Of a stretch of DNA of 64,000 nucleotides, positions 54,488-63,235 are shown piece by piece. Location of the stretch: positions 1 through 64,000 of the forward strand of contig NZ_BMXF01000003.1 of the NCBI RefSeq assembly GCF_014651615.1. The letters run 5' to 3'. The position numbers and the translations under genes were made by a program. The notes beneath the pieces were generated by a model. The model was not told the DNA's origin. It saw nothing but the letters and a program-made list of their open reading frames with translations, and did not search any database. Each line of letters starts with the position of its first letter. Within the stretch, counting starts at the first letter, position 1. This DNA comes from Persicitalea jodogahamensis (lineage in GTDB: Bacteria; Bacteroidota; Bacteroidia; Cytophagales; Spirosomataceae).

Positions 54488-54503
54488 ACAAAAACTCAAC
54501 ATT
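54488..54503 (-). promoter_or_regulatory. Candidate regulator site before the susC arm
   Basis: On the minus strand AATGTTGAGTTTTTGT, matching 15 of 16 bases of the element upstream of the plus-strand sulfatase gene (56411-56426). Both copies point toward the genes they precede, as expected for an activator site. Confidence 0.55.
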
Positions 54504-54628
54504 GTGTTTTTTGGCTAAAAACATGGCGTTTTTCCATATTTCTAAATGGACTACCTGCTGTCCGATGGCCCCATTGGACAAACTTCCCGATGACGATAGT
54601 CCCTGGAAACCGGGCTCAGGCCAGAAAA

Positions 54629-54662
54629 AAACCGCCCCTGAATCGAAGTTCAGGGGCGGTTT
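54629..54662 (-). terminator. Intrinsic terminator of the TPR-LuxR regulator gene
   Basis: A 14-bp perfect stem (AAACCGCCCCTGAA with its complement) and a 6-base loop. On the minus strand it is followed by a run of T, 34 bp after the stop codon of the regulator gene. On the plus strand the run of A precedes the stem, so it works mainly leftwards. It shields the susC promoter from read-through. Confidence 0.85.
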
Positions 54663-54695
54663 GCCTAACGTGCTTGGTGAATAGCGGCCGGGTAC

Positions 54696-56330
54696 TTACA
54701 AGCCTGAGATGAACTCGGTGAGATTTTCATCCCGCGAGAGCCCCAGTTTTTTTCTCAGCCGATACCGGGTGGTATGAGCGCTGCCTACCGATATGCCCAT
54801 AAGCCGGGCAATTTCCTTGCTGGAAAAATTGAGCTTAATCAAGGCACATAACTTCTGTTCACCGGGGGTCAGATCAGGAAACCGTTCGTGAAGTTGCTGG
54901 TAGAACTCAGTATTCACCGATACGAACCTGGTTTCAAACTCCTGCCAATTCTGGGTATTGCTCACCGAAATCGACTTGATGGCACGTTTGATGTCTCTGG
55001 GGCTTACATCGCCTTCCTTACCGGACAGGTCTTTCTTGAGGTTGGCGAGAAGTTCATCTTTTTCGATCAGTTTCAGAGCCGAGGTAGTCAGTTCCTTGTT
55101 TCGCAACTCGATTAATTCCTCATCCTGTTGTTTCTCAAGTTCGCGTTTTCGCTGCATCAACTCTTTTTCCGCTTTGTGCCGTGCGCGGAGGGATCCGTAA
55201 GAGATGACCCCAATGATAATCAGGAACAGGAGCGATAGGATTAGCAGGGTTTTTTGCAAAGCCCCCACCTGATCCTGATGTTCCAGCTCGATCAACCTTT
55301 GTTTTTTCAAAAGCTGCTCCCCTCGTTCCTTTTCTATCCTGAACGCATCCTGAATTTCCAAGAGGGGCCGGTTGATTTTGCTGCGGCTATCAAAATAAAT
55401 TTCGTTGAGAATCTTAGCTTTGGTCTGGCTCTCATAGGCCATTTTGTAGTTTTTTCGGGACAAATAAAGATTTGCCATCCGTTCGTGGATGAGAGGGGTA
55501 AAATCAAGGTGACTGCTGTATTCCTTGGAAAATTTGAGCGCTTTGGCATAGTAAGCGATACCTTCCTCATAATTGTCCATGCTGCGGAAAATGTCCCCCC
55601 AATAGGTATAGACCAGCACCAGGTAGGAGGGGTAGTGTTCCAAAAACCAGGGCTCTATTTCCCGGAAGAGGTTCAGGGCTATCTGGTAATTTTGTCGTTT
55701 GCTCTCGATGTAGGCCTGTTCAAATTTTAAAAAGGAACGATTGATTACCCCGACATCGTCCTTATAATAAACCAGGCAGCTATCCAAATAACGCCTTGCC
55801 TGGGCAGGTTCGTCCAACTCACGAAAGGTCGCCACCAGCGCATAAAAATTTCGGGCTAAAGAAGTCTTGTTCAGTTTCCCTTCTCTGACCAAATCGCGGT
55901 TTATCTGTAACGATTTATTGAAGTAGTCCAGAGCTTCTTCCCTTCTTTTGAAATAACTGTACCGGCGTCCCAGATCCATGTATATTTCTGCCTTCAGCCG
56001 ATCATTCCCAATGCGGTCGGCCAGCAATAGCGCCTTCCATGACTGGTCGTACGCCTCCCGGTAACGCGCCTGGTTTCCGTACACATAAGCCATCTCCATC
56101 AGTATCTGCACTGCCTCCGGGTAGTTTTTCTTTTTCATCGTTTCCGCATAGTACTTACTCAGCATGCCCAGTGCACTATCGGGATCGGAATTCCGCACAT
56201 TTCTAATACGACTAAGGGAGCCCTCGTCGAATTGCAGCCTCAGTGAGTCGATACTGGCACAGGCAATGCTGTGCGAGACCAGAAATAGCCCTGTTGAGAG
56301 GATGATTACCAACTTGTTCATTGTGCTCAT
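54696..56330 (-). CDS. Membrane-bound TPR-LuxR transcriptional regulator (SusR-like)
   Basis: 544 residues. Signal or anchor at the N-terminus (LVIILSTGLFLVSHSIACAS), then several TPR-like helices (YVYGNQARYREAYDQSWKAL, KRREEALDYFNKSLQINRDL, NYEEGIAYYAKALKFSKEYS), one membrane span (LLILSLLFLIIIGVISYG, about 365-383), a coiled coil (KAEKELMQRKRELEKQQDEE) and a C-terminal LuxR-type helix-turn-helix (LNFSSKEIARLMGISVGSAH). This matches the SusR-like architecture in which a periplasmic sensor part detects oligosaccharide and a cytoplasmic part activates the locus. It is divergent from the sulfatase arm and upstream of the susC arm, so it probably activates both. Confidence 0.85.
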   Translation of the reverse strand: MSTMNKLVIILSTGLFLVSHSIACASIDSLRLQFDEGSLSRIRNVRNSDPDSALGMLSKYYAETMKKKNYPEAVQILMEMAYVYGNQARYREAYDQSWKALLLADRIGNDRLKAEIYMDLGRRYSYFKRREEALDYFNKSLQINRDLVREGKLNKTSLARNFYALVATFRELDEPAQARRYLDSCLVYYKDDVGVINRSFLKFEQAYIESKRQNYQIALNLFREIEPWFLEHYPSYLVLVYTYWGDIFRSMDNYEEGIAYYAKALKFSKEYSSHLDFTPLIHERMANLYLSRKNYKMAYESQTKAKILNEIYFDSRSKINRPLLEIQDAFRIEKERGEQLLKKQRLIELEHQDQVGALQKTLLILSLLFLIIIGVISYGSLRARHKAEKELMQRKRELEKQQDEELIELRNKELTTSALKLIEKDELLANLKKDLSGKEGDVSPRDIKRAIKSISVSNTQNWQEFETRFVSVNTEFYQQLHERFPDLTPGEQKLCALIKLNFSSKEIARLMGISVGSAHTTRYRLRKKLGLSRDENLTEFISGL

Positions 56331-56633
56331 ATCTCTAAATTACTCAGAAACAGCCGTAAATATCACGTACGAAATCGAGATGTTGAGCAATTGATGACCT
56401 ATAAAGGCTGAATGTTGAGTTCTTGTTGAGTTAAAATAATTCTATTTCACAATAGTTTCAGAGAATTTTACAGTTCTAATCCGCATCGCCTTTCAATGCA
56501 GCCTTTAATGACCCGAATCGCTGAATCAATTTTGGACCAAGCGTTACCTGGTGTGCACGAAGCATTGATCGGCGCTACTGTCTGTTTAGCCTAATGAAGT
56601 CCTGAATAATAAATGGGGTTGGTATATCAACTT
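56331..56633. other. Divergent promoter region, regulator and sulfatase
   Basis: About 300 bp between two divergent genes, with no reading frame of note. It contains three TGTTGAG units, at 56381-56387, 56413-56419 and 56424-56430, the last two forming a direct repeat with an 11-bp period. Confidence 0.6.
56411..56432 (+). promoter_or_regulatory. Candidate regulator site before the sulfatase-GH2-GH117 arm
   Basis: Two direct copies of TGTTGAGTT, at 56413-56421 and 56424-56432, one helical turn apart. The block AATGTTGAGTTCTTGT differs at one base from the element before susC. It is about 200 bp upstream of the sulfatase ATG, so a promoter between the two is possible. Confidence 0.55.
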
Positions 56634-58037
56634 ATGAAAGCAATCAATAGCTTTTTCCTTTTCTTCTGTTCTATCCTGCTGGTTTCATTCCATTCGGAAT
56701 CTTTCGGGCAGTCCAAGCCCAACATCGTCCTCATCATTGCGGATGATGCGGGTTATGCCGATTTCGGATTTCAAGGCAGTAAGAGTATGAAGACCCCGCA
56801 CCTGGACCAACTGGCGAAGGAGGGGATGAGATTCAAGCAGGCCTATGTCAGTGCCTCCGTCTGTGGGCCTTCCCGCGCCGGGCTGCTGACCGGAAAATAC
56901 CAGCAGCGGTTTGGTTTTGAAGAAAACAATGTGCCGGGGTACATGAGTCTTTTTGGCATCACCGACGACGATATGGGCCTGCCGCTCAATCAGCGGACCA
57001 TGGCGGACTATCTGAAAGGAGTAGGTTACAGAACGGCCCTGATCGGGAAATGGCACCAGGGCAATGCCGACCGTTACCATCCCACCAAGCGCGGTTTTGA
57101 CGAATTCTATGGTTTTCGCGGCGGTGCCCGCAGCTACTTTGCCTTTGACGGTAACAATCCCTTCACTCGCCCGGAAGACCGCCTCGAACGTGGTTTTGCT
57201 AAATATGAAGAATCGGATCAGTATTTAACGGATGCATTCGCGGATGAAACGGCCTCCTTTATAGAAAGAAATAAAGACGCCCCCTTTTTTGTCATGCTGT
57301 CGTTCAATGCGGTACATAACCCCATGCAGGCAGAAAAAAAGGATCTTGAAGTATTTCCCCAACTAACAGGACACCGGCAGCAGTTAGCCGCCATGACCCT
57401 ATCCATGGATCGGGCCTGCGGAAAGGTACTTGCCCAATTGGCCGAACTAGGGCTGGATAAAAATACGATCGTGGTATTCACCAACGACAATGGAGGCCCA
57501 TCGGATGCCAACGCCTCCCTGAACGACCCACTGAGCGGGACAAAGGCTAATCACCTGGAAGGGGGAGTTCGGGTACCTTTTCTGGCGCGGTGGCCAGACC
57601 AACTTCCGGCCAACTCCGTGTATGAATTTCCCATCAGCACCCTTGACCTGCTGCCTACCTTTTTCGCAGCGGCGGGAGGAACTCTTCCCGACTCCGCAGG
57701 GCTGGATGGAGTCAATCTTCTGCCTTACCTGATAGGGCAGCGGACGGAGCGTCCGCACGAGGTACTTTACTGGAAAAAGGAGTCCAGGGCCGCCATCCGG
57801 GAAGGAGACTGGAAGCTGATCCGCTTTCCTGACCGCCCGGCGGAATTGTATCGGCTTGACAATGACATCTCGGAAGAAAGGGATTTGGCAACGGCCCATC
57901 CCGAAAAGGTCAGGGAAATGTACAAGAAGCTATTTGCCTGGGAACTGACCTTGGAACGTCCCCTTTGGCAGTTGCAAAGGAAATACGAAGGGGCCGATAT
58001 CCTTCGTATGGATCAATACCGAAAACCCAGGGAGTGA
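56634..58037 (+). CDS. Exported S1-family sulfatase
   Basis: 467 residues from ATG 56634, which starts an MKAINS signal peptide (cleavage near SFGQ). The formylglycine motif is [14 protein letters not shown] (C-x-P-S-R, Cys about 76). Metal and active-site residues occur in [28 protein letters not shown] and [14 protein letters not shown]. The histidine in AVHNPMQAE and the [15 protein letters not shown] loop are typical of S1 sulfatases acting on sugars. In an agar/porphyran locus it probably removes sulfate from galactose units of porphyran-type fragments. It opens the plus-strand arm; the next gene follows after about 340 bp. Confidence 0.92.
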   Translation: MKAINSFFLFFCSILLVSFHSESFGQSKPNIVLIIADDAGYADFGFQGSKSMKTPHLDQLAKEGMRFKQAYVSASVCGPSRAGLLTGKYQQRFGFEENNVPGYMSLFGITDDDMGLPLNQRTMADYLKGVGYRTALIGKWHQGNADRYHPTKRGFDEFYGFRGGARSYFAFDGNNPFTRPEDRLERGFAKYEESDQYLTDAFADETASFIERNKDAPFFVMLSFNAVHNPMQAEKKDLEVFPQLTGHRQQLAAMTLSMDRACGKVLAQLAELGLDKNTIVVFTNDNGGPSDANASLNDPLSGTKANHLEGGVRVPFLARWPDQLPANSVYEFPISTLDLLPTFFAAAGGTLPDSAGLDGVNLLPYLIGQRTERPHEVLYWKKESRAAIREGDWKLIRFPDRPAELYRLDNDISEERDLATAHPEKVREMYKKLFAWELTLERPLWQLQRKYEGADILRMDQYRKPRE

Positions 58038-58379
58038 ACTACTGATCAGCGTAGCTACCTCGTCACAGGGTTAACTAAACCGTGCCTTAAAGTGGGTTTT
58101 AAATTTAAACTGCTCATACCCGATTCACCGAAAAATGAAGCACCAATTTTATCGATACACTCTCGAAGTATTTGCACTGACTTGTAATCTGAAATTTTCC
58201 TGCGCCGGCTTCAGCGTAAAAGTACCTAGCGCCGAGTTGGATGGTCTGGACCCAACGCACCGAGGGTAGCTAAATGTGCCCGGTGGTCACGCCAGATCCT
58301 GACCCCGGAATGGCAATGCCTTTGGGGTGATTGCTAGCATTCTTTTGAATTGTCATCAATATTACAAACCAGCCAACTT
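58038..58379. other. Intergenic region before the GH2 gene
   Basis: About 340 bp with no convincing gene, hairpin terminator or repeat. The GH2 gene may have its own promoter here, or it may be read from the sulfatase transcript. Stops interrupt all frames; no conserved protein fragment was recognised. Confidence 0.5.
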
Positions 58380-60890
58380 GTGAAATACCTTGTGTTACTT
58401 GTCAGTACTTGCTTTGCTTTTCTGGCTACTGCCCAACCCGGTATTGTCATTTCCCATGAGGAAAACCGACAGGCGGTACGTGACCTGACGGGCTACGAAT
58501 GGAAAATGAAAATGATGCTGCCGGGGGAAGGAGTAAAAGCCGGACTGCACAAACTACCCCCCGAGGATATCGAAACGCTTGTGTGGAACGCCGCCCAGGT
58601 TCCGGGTGATGTCTATACCGATTTGTGGAAGTGCGGGGCCATCGACGATCCCTATTTTGGCCGCAACAGCGTAAAGGCCCAATGGGTCCAGCATTACGAG
58701 TGGTGGTACGCGACGCAGTTCGACGTGACGACCGACCTGACCGATCAGCTGGTGTGGCTCAACTTCGAAGGCGTGGATTATAGCTGCGAAGTTTGGCTCA
58801 ACGGGCAGTACCTTGGCAAGCACGAGGGCGCTTTTTCGGGATTTTCGTTTGAGGTGACCAAGGCCATTCGCTCCTCCAAACTTCGGCTCAAAAACCGTAA
58901 CATTCTCATGGTGAAGCTTGATCCCCCGCCGCAGGTCAACGCGTTGGTGGCGGGACGCAAGACCCCGTGGTTTGGCGACTACTGGCGCGACCTCATTCCG
59001 TTCGGGATCACCCGACCTATTAACATGGTCATGACGGGAGCCAGCCGCATCACTGATCTTTTTGCCAAAACGAAGATCAACACCGATGGCTCGGCGACGG
59101 TTGATCTGGAAATTGAAGTGAACAACACCTCCAAAAACCCTTTGTCGATTACCGCAACCAGTTCTATCGAGGGCGAGAATTTCTCCGAAACTCCACGCAC
59201 ACAAGCCAGGGATTTCATACTGAAACCGGGCAAGAACAAGATCGTCCAAACCTATGAAATCCCTGATCCGAAACTATGGTGGCCGTGGGATTTGGGTGAT
59301 CAGAACCTCTACAAGGCCAAGGTGTCCATTACCCAAAATAAAGTCAATCACGATGTTTTGGAAAAAGTATTCGGCATTCGGGAAGTGAAAATGGAGTGGA
59401 ATCCCGGGTTTACGCGCGACGAGGTGAGTTTCCCCCGCACGACAACCATCAACGGAAAGTTCCACTTCATCCGCTCGGCCTGCTGGGGCGGGCCGCCCGA
59501 TATTTTCGTAGGCCGCACCTCAGTGGACGAGTACAAGAAGCTGATTGACCTGGCGAAGGCGGCCAACATGAACAACATCCGTATTTTCGGCTGGCACCCG
59601 CCGGAAATTCCTGAATTCTACGAGTACTGCGATCGGGCCGGGTTGACGGTCTGGCAGGACGTCATTCCGCTGGGCACCGGAAACGTACCCCAAGACCGGG
59701 AATTCATCGACCGGACCATTGGTGAGGGTATTGCCGTAATCAAGGAACGCCGCAATCACCCTTCGCTGATAATGATGGAAGGCGGCGAAGAAATGTTCCT
59801 GCGGGCGACCGACCCTAAGTTTACGCTGAGCCTGCTGGAAGAATTCCGCGACAGTTTGCATACCTACGTGAATCTGCCTTTTGTCCCCGATTCCCCCATG
59901 ACGGACGAAGCCTCCCAAGAGGCGGGTTTTAAGCCCAAAGAGGCGGTGCACGCCCTCGCTTACTTTTACAGCATGGGCAATTGGCCCATGGAGGAGTGGT
60001 TCAGGACCATGGATTACCCGATTGTGCCGGAGTTTGCCATTACGTCAGTCCCGTCCGTGGAAAGCCTGAAGAAATTTATTCCTGAAAACGAAATGTGGCC
60101 GCCGGGGCTGAGCTGGGGCCACCATTGGGCCGACCTCGACCACCTCAGGGCGCAGAATTTCGACACTTTCGGAGACCAGAAAACGGGATCGCTGGAAGAA
60201 TTCGTGAACGCCACCCAGGATTCACAGGGGATAATTTTCCAGCTGGGCATCGAGTATTTTCGCCGCCACAAGCCCCGGCTGAGTGGCATTGCGCTTTGCC
60301 ATTTCATAACCTATTGGCCCGATATGAAATGGGGGATCGTGGACAACTACCAGCAAACCAAGTGGTCCTATGACTTCGTGAAGACCGCCTATCAGCCGCT
60401 GCTGGTCAATTTGAATTTTGAAAAAAGACGGTGGGCAAACCATGAACCCTTCAAAGGTGAAGTGTGGGTCGTGAACGACTTGTACAAACGCTACCCGGAC
60501 TGTACCATCAAGGTCGATATCCTGGATTCCCAGCGCCGCAAATTGTCATCCACTTCCCACAAAGTAGCGGCAATAGAAGAAAATTCTGCGGCAAAGCTCT
60601 TCGATATTCAGGAAAATGTATTGGGCAAGGTTTCTGACAAGTTCCACATCCATTTGAGTTTGACCGATAAAAACGGGAAAGAGCTTTCGGCTAATGATTA
60701 CATGATGTTAATCGGGGACCAAAGACTTGCTGCCCGGAAGTTTAAAGAAATGGGGACTGAAATCAGGAGAAAGAACGGAAAATTCAAATATGGGAACTAC
60801 TACCAATTTTTTCCTGCACTCATCGAAGGTACTTACGATAGCCAAACCCAAAATCCGAGAGCAGAGGGTTTTCCTAAATCCAGGAACTGA
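58380..60890 (+). CDS. GH2-family exo-glycosidase (beta-mannosidase/glucosaminidase-like)
   Basis: About 836 residues from GTG 58380, which gives a clean Sec signal (KYLVLLVSTCFAFLATAQ); TTG 58350 is the alternative and no ATG is available. The N-terminal sugar-binding jelly roll (GVDYSCEVWLNGQYLGKHEG, LRLKNRNILMVKLDPPPQ), Ig-like domain and TIM barrel (MNNIRIFGWHPPEIPEFYEY, RNHPSLIMM) are those of the GH2 beta-mannosidase/exo-glucosaminidase group. The acid/base should be the second Glu of GGEE (about 468), where most members have an Asn before it. The nucleophile is likely the Glu of PEFAIT (about 552). In context a beta-galactosidase role on agar fragments is plausible. Confidence 0.8.
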   Translation: MKYLVLLVSTCFAFLATAQPGIVISHEENRQAVRDLTGYEWKMKMMLPGEGVKAGLHKLPPEDIETLVWNAAQVPGDVYTDLWKCGAIDDPYFGRNSVKAQWVQHYEWWYATQFDVTTDLTDQLVWLNFEGVDYSCEVWLNGQYLGKHEGAFSGFSFEVTKAIRSSKLRLKNRNILMVKLDPPPQVNALVAGRKTPWFGDYWRDLIPFGITRPINMVMTGASRITDLFAKTKINTDGSATVDLEIEVNNTSKNPLSITATSSIEGENFSETPRTQARDFILKPGKNKIVQTYEIPDPKLWWPWDLGDQNLYKAKVSITQNKVNHDVLEKVFGIREVKMEWNPGFTRDEVSFPRTTTINGKFHFIRSACWGGPPDIFVGRTSVDEYKKLIDLAKAANMNNIRIFGWHPPEIPEFYEYCDRAGLTVWQDVIPLGTGNVPQDREFIDRTIGEGIAVIKERRNHPSLIMMEGGEEMFLRATDPKFTLSLLEEFRDSLHTYVNLPFVPDSPMTDEASQEAGFKPKEAVHALAYFYSMGNWPMEEWFRTMDYPIVPEFAITSVPSVESLKKFIPENEMWPPGLSWGHHWADLDHLRAQNFDTFGDQKTGSLEEFVNATQDSQGIIFQLGIEYFRRHKPRLSGIALCHFITYWPDMKWGIVDNYQQTKWSYDFVKTAYQPLLVNLNFEKRRWANHEPFKGEVWVVNDLYKRYPDCTIKVDILDSQRRKLSSTSHKVAAIEENSAAKLFDIQENVLGKVSDKFHIHLSLTDKNGKELSANDYMMLIGDQRLAARKFKEMGTEIRRKNGKFKYGNYYQFFPALIEGTYDSQTQNPRAEGFPKSRN

Positions 60891-60935
60891 ATCATCGCTC
60901 ATTTTCAACGAAAATTTCACCTTTAATTTCAAAGA

Positions 60936-62126
60936 ATGCTCATGAAAAAGATAAGTACGATTATAATGCTGATGGCGATTTCGGTAGTGGCCTGTACCAG
61001 TTCCAAACAAATAAAAGTTACCGACGAAGAAATGGATCGACTGGGTATCACGGACCGCGAGCACCTGAGCGAGGCTTCCAAGCGCGCGTTAGCCTGGTCG
61101 AAGGATTTGGGCAACGAATGGTTCATCGAATTCGGGAAGCTGGAGCCTTTGAAAGGCGATCTGGCCTACGAGGAGGGCGTGGTACGCCGCGACCCCAGTG
61201 CCATTATCAAAGCCAACGGAAAGTACTACGTATGGTACACCAAGAGCGTAGGCCCCACGCAAGGATTTGCCGGCGACGTAGAGGAAGATAAGGTCTTTCC
61301 CTGGGATCGCAGCGATATCTGGTATGCTACCTCAGAAGACGGCTGGACCTGGAAGGAAGAGGGTATGGCCGTAGGCCGGGGGCCCAAGGGTACCTACGAC
61401 GCCCGCTCAATTTTCACCACTGAAATCATGGAATGGGAAGGTAAGTACTACCTCTGCTACCAGGTGGTGGAGTCGCCCTACAATGTTCGGGTAAAGGAAA
61501 ACATCTCCCTGGCCTGGGCAGATTCGCCCGATGGCCCCTGGACGAAGAGCAAGGAGCCCATCGTCAGGACCGCCGATAACGGGGTTTGGAAAGGCAACGA
61601 GCAGAATCGTTTTCTAGTCGAGAAAAAAGGCGATTTTGATAGCCATAAGGTGCACGACCCCTGTATCCTGCCTTATAAGGGTAAATTCTACCTGTATTAT
61701 AAGGGTGAGCAAATGGGTGAGGAGATTACCTTCGGCGGACGGCAAATCCGGCATGGGGTAGCTATTGCCGACAACCCGCTGGGGCCTTACGTCAAGTCGC
61801 CCTACAACCCGATCAGCAACAGCGGCCACGAAATCTGCGTGTGGCCTTACAACGGCGGTATCGCATCGCTCATTACGACGGACGGCCCCGAGAAGAACAC
61901 CATTCAATGGGCACCGGATGGCATCAATTTCAGCATCATGGCCTCTATCAAAGACGCTCCCCACGCCATAGGCCTCAATCGTACGGCGGATGTAGAAAAA
62001 GAACCTACCGAAATTCTGCGCTGGGGCCTGACGCATATCTACAACAACGGCAACTACCAGAGCATCATGCGTTTCTCTTCGCGGCGGGTGACCTCTCACG
62101 TGGCCAAAGGAGAAAAGGCTGACTAG
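60936..62126 (+). CDS. GH117-family neoagarooligosaccharide hydrolase-like lipoprotein
   Basis: 396 residues; lipoprotein leader with lipobox VVAC (an ATG at 60942 is the alternative start). The sequence matches GH117, a five-bladed beta-propeller that releases 3,6-anhydro-L-galactose from the non-reducing end of neoagaro-oligosaccharides. Catalytic elements are visible: the aspartate in VRRDPSAII (about 85), the second in HDPCILPYKGKFYLYY (about 240) and the general-acid histidine in SGHEICVWPYNGG (about 296-297). The N-terminal helix (MDRLGITDREHLSEASKRAL) fits the domain-swapping helices of the family. It is 45 bp after the GH2 gene and 60 bp before the dehydrogenase, so the products can be followed within one operon. 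Confidence 0.87.
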   Translation: MLMKKISTIIMLMAISVVACTSSKQIKVTDEEMDRLGITDREHLSEASKRALAWSKDLGNEWFIEFGKLEPLKGDLAYEEGVVRRDPSAIIKANGKYYVWYTKSVGPTQGFAGDVEEDKVFPWDRSDIWYATSEDGWTWKEEGMAVGRGPKGTYDARSIFTTEIMEWEGKYYLCYQVVESPYNVRVKENISLAWADSPDGPWTKSKEPIVRTADNGVWKGNEQNRFLVEKKGDFDSHKVHDPCILPYKGKFYLYYKGEQMGEEITFGGRQIRHGVAIADNPLGPYVKSPYNPISNSGHEICVWPYNGGIASLITTDGPEKNTIQWAPDGINFSIMASIKDAPHAIGLNRTADVEKEPTEILRWGLTHIYNNGNYQSIMRFSSRRVTSHVAKGEKAD

Positions 62127-62186
62127 GAATGTCTGTTTCTTTACTTCAATTACCAACTTATAATATTATTACTAACTACATATAGC

Positions 62187-63203
62187 GTGAAATCAACTGT
62201 ATACGAAGGCAACAAGACCTTCACTGTCATTGAAAGGGAAATGGAGGCGCCGGCCCGGGGCGAAGTCCGCATCAAGGTGGCCTACGTGGGCGTCTGCGGC
62301 ACCGACGTGCACATCTACCACGGCATGATGGACAAGCGCGTGAAGACGCCCCTGACCATCGGCCACGAAATGTCTGGCGTGGTGGACGCCGTCGGGGAGG
62401 GGGTGTCGGGGTTCCATATTGGCGAAAAAGTGGTCGTGCGGCCCCTGGACCACCGGGGCCAAAAGCCCTCGGACAAAGGCATCAGCCACATCTGCGAGGA
62501 CCTGAAATTCATCGGCATCGACTCGCCGGGCGCCATGCAGCAGTACTGGAACGTGCCCGCCTTCACCCTGCACAAACTGGGCGCAACGACCGACTTGAAG
62601 CTGGCCGCCCTCATCGAGCCGCTCTCGGTGGCCTGCCACGACGTGCGCATGGCCGAACTCAAAGCCGGAGAAACGGCGGTAGTACTCGGTGGCGGACCCA
62701 TCGGGATGCTGGTGGCGATGGTCGCCCGGCAGAAGGGCGCGAACGTCATCATCTCGGAAGTGAACGAAACCCGCATCGGGATGGCCAGGGAGTGGGGCTT
62801 CACGGCGGTGAACCCGGCGAAGATCGATCTGGTGGAGTTCGTGAAAGGGGAGACGGGCAACCGCCTGGCCGATGTGGTCTTCGAGGTGTCGGGCGTGCAG
62901 GCGGCCGTGGACGTGATGACCGAAGTGGCCGGCATCCGGGGCCGGATCGTGATGGTGGCCATCCACGGCCAGCCCAAGTCCGTGAGCCTATTCAAATTCT
63001 TCTGGAAGGAGTTAAAGCTCATCGGGGCCAGGGTCTACGAGCCCGAAGACTACGAGGAGGCCATCGCCCTGGTGGAAGGGGGGGCATTGCCGCTGGAGCG
63101 CATGATCACGGCGGTAAGGCCCCTGCACGCCATTCAGCAGGTGTTTGAAGACATCGACCGGCAACCCGACGGCATGAAGGTGCTCATGGATTGCCAGGTA
63201 TAA
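62187..63203 (+). CDS. Zinc-dependent alcohol dehydrogenase (MDR family)
   Basis: 338 residues from GTG 62187. The N-terminal catalytic-zinc residues are in YVGVCGTDVHIYHG (Cys) and IGHEMSG (His, Glu), and the Rossmann loop is VVLGGGPIGMLVA. Unlike most relatives it lacks the four-cysteine structural-zinc loop; the region around residue 95 reads HRGQKPSDKGISHICE. Sorbitol- and threonine-dehydrogenase-like members oxidise secondary alcohols of sugars or sugar acids with NAD(P). In this locus it probably acts on a product of anhydrogalactose or galactose catabolism. From here to the window end the DNA is visibly richer in G and C, with C or G at most third positions. Confidence 0.85.
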   Translation: MKSTVYEGNKTFTVIEREMEAPARGEVRIKVAYVGVCGTDVHIYHGMMDKRVKTPLTIGHEMSGVVDAVGEGVSGFHIGEKVVVRPLDHRGQKPSDKGISHICEDLKFIGIDSPGAMQQYWNVPAFTLHKLGATTDLKLAALIEPLSVACHDVRMAELKAGETAVVLGGGPIGMLVAMVARQKGANVIISEVNETRIGMAREWGFTAVNPAKIDLVEFVKGETGNRLADVVFEVSGVQAAVDVMTEVAGIRGRIVMVAIHGQPKSVSLFKFFWKELKLIGARVYEPEDYEEAIALVEGGALPLERMITAVRPLHAIQQVFEDIDRQPDGMKVLMDCQV

Positions 63204-63235
63204 ATATTCTCTCATCATCCCAAAAAATCAACTTC

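Noticed and set aside
62193-62966. Long open frame (257 codons) antisense to the zinc dehydrogenase gene
   Set aside because: It mirrors the high third-position GC of the real gene; the product is histidine- and alanine-rich with no domain.
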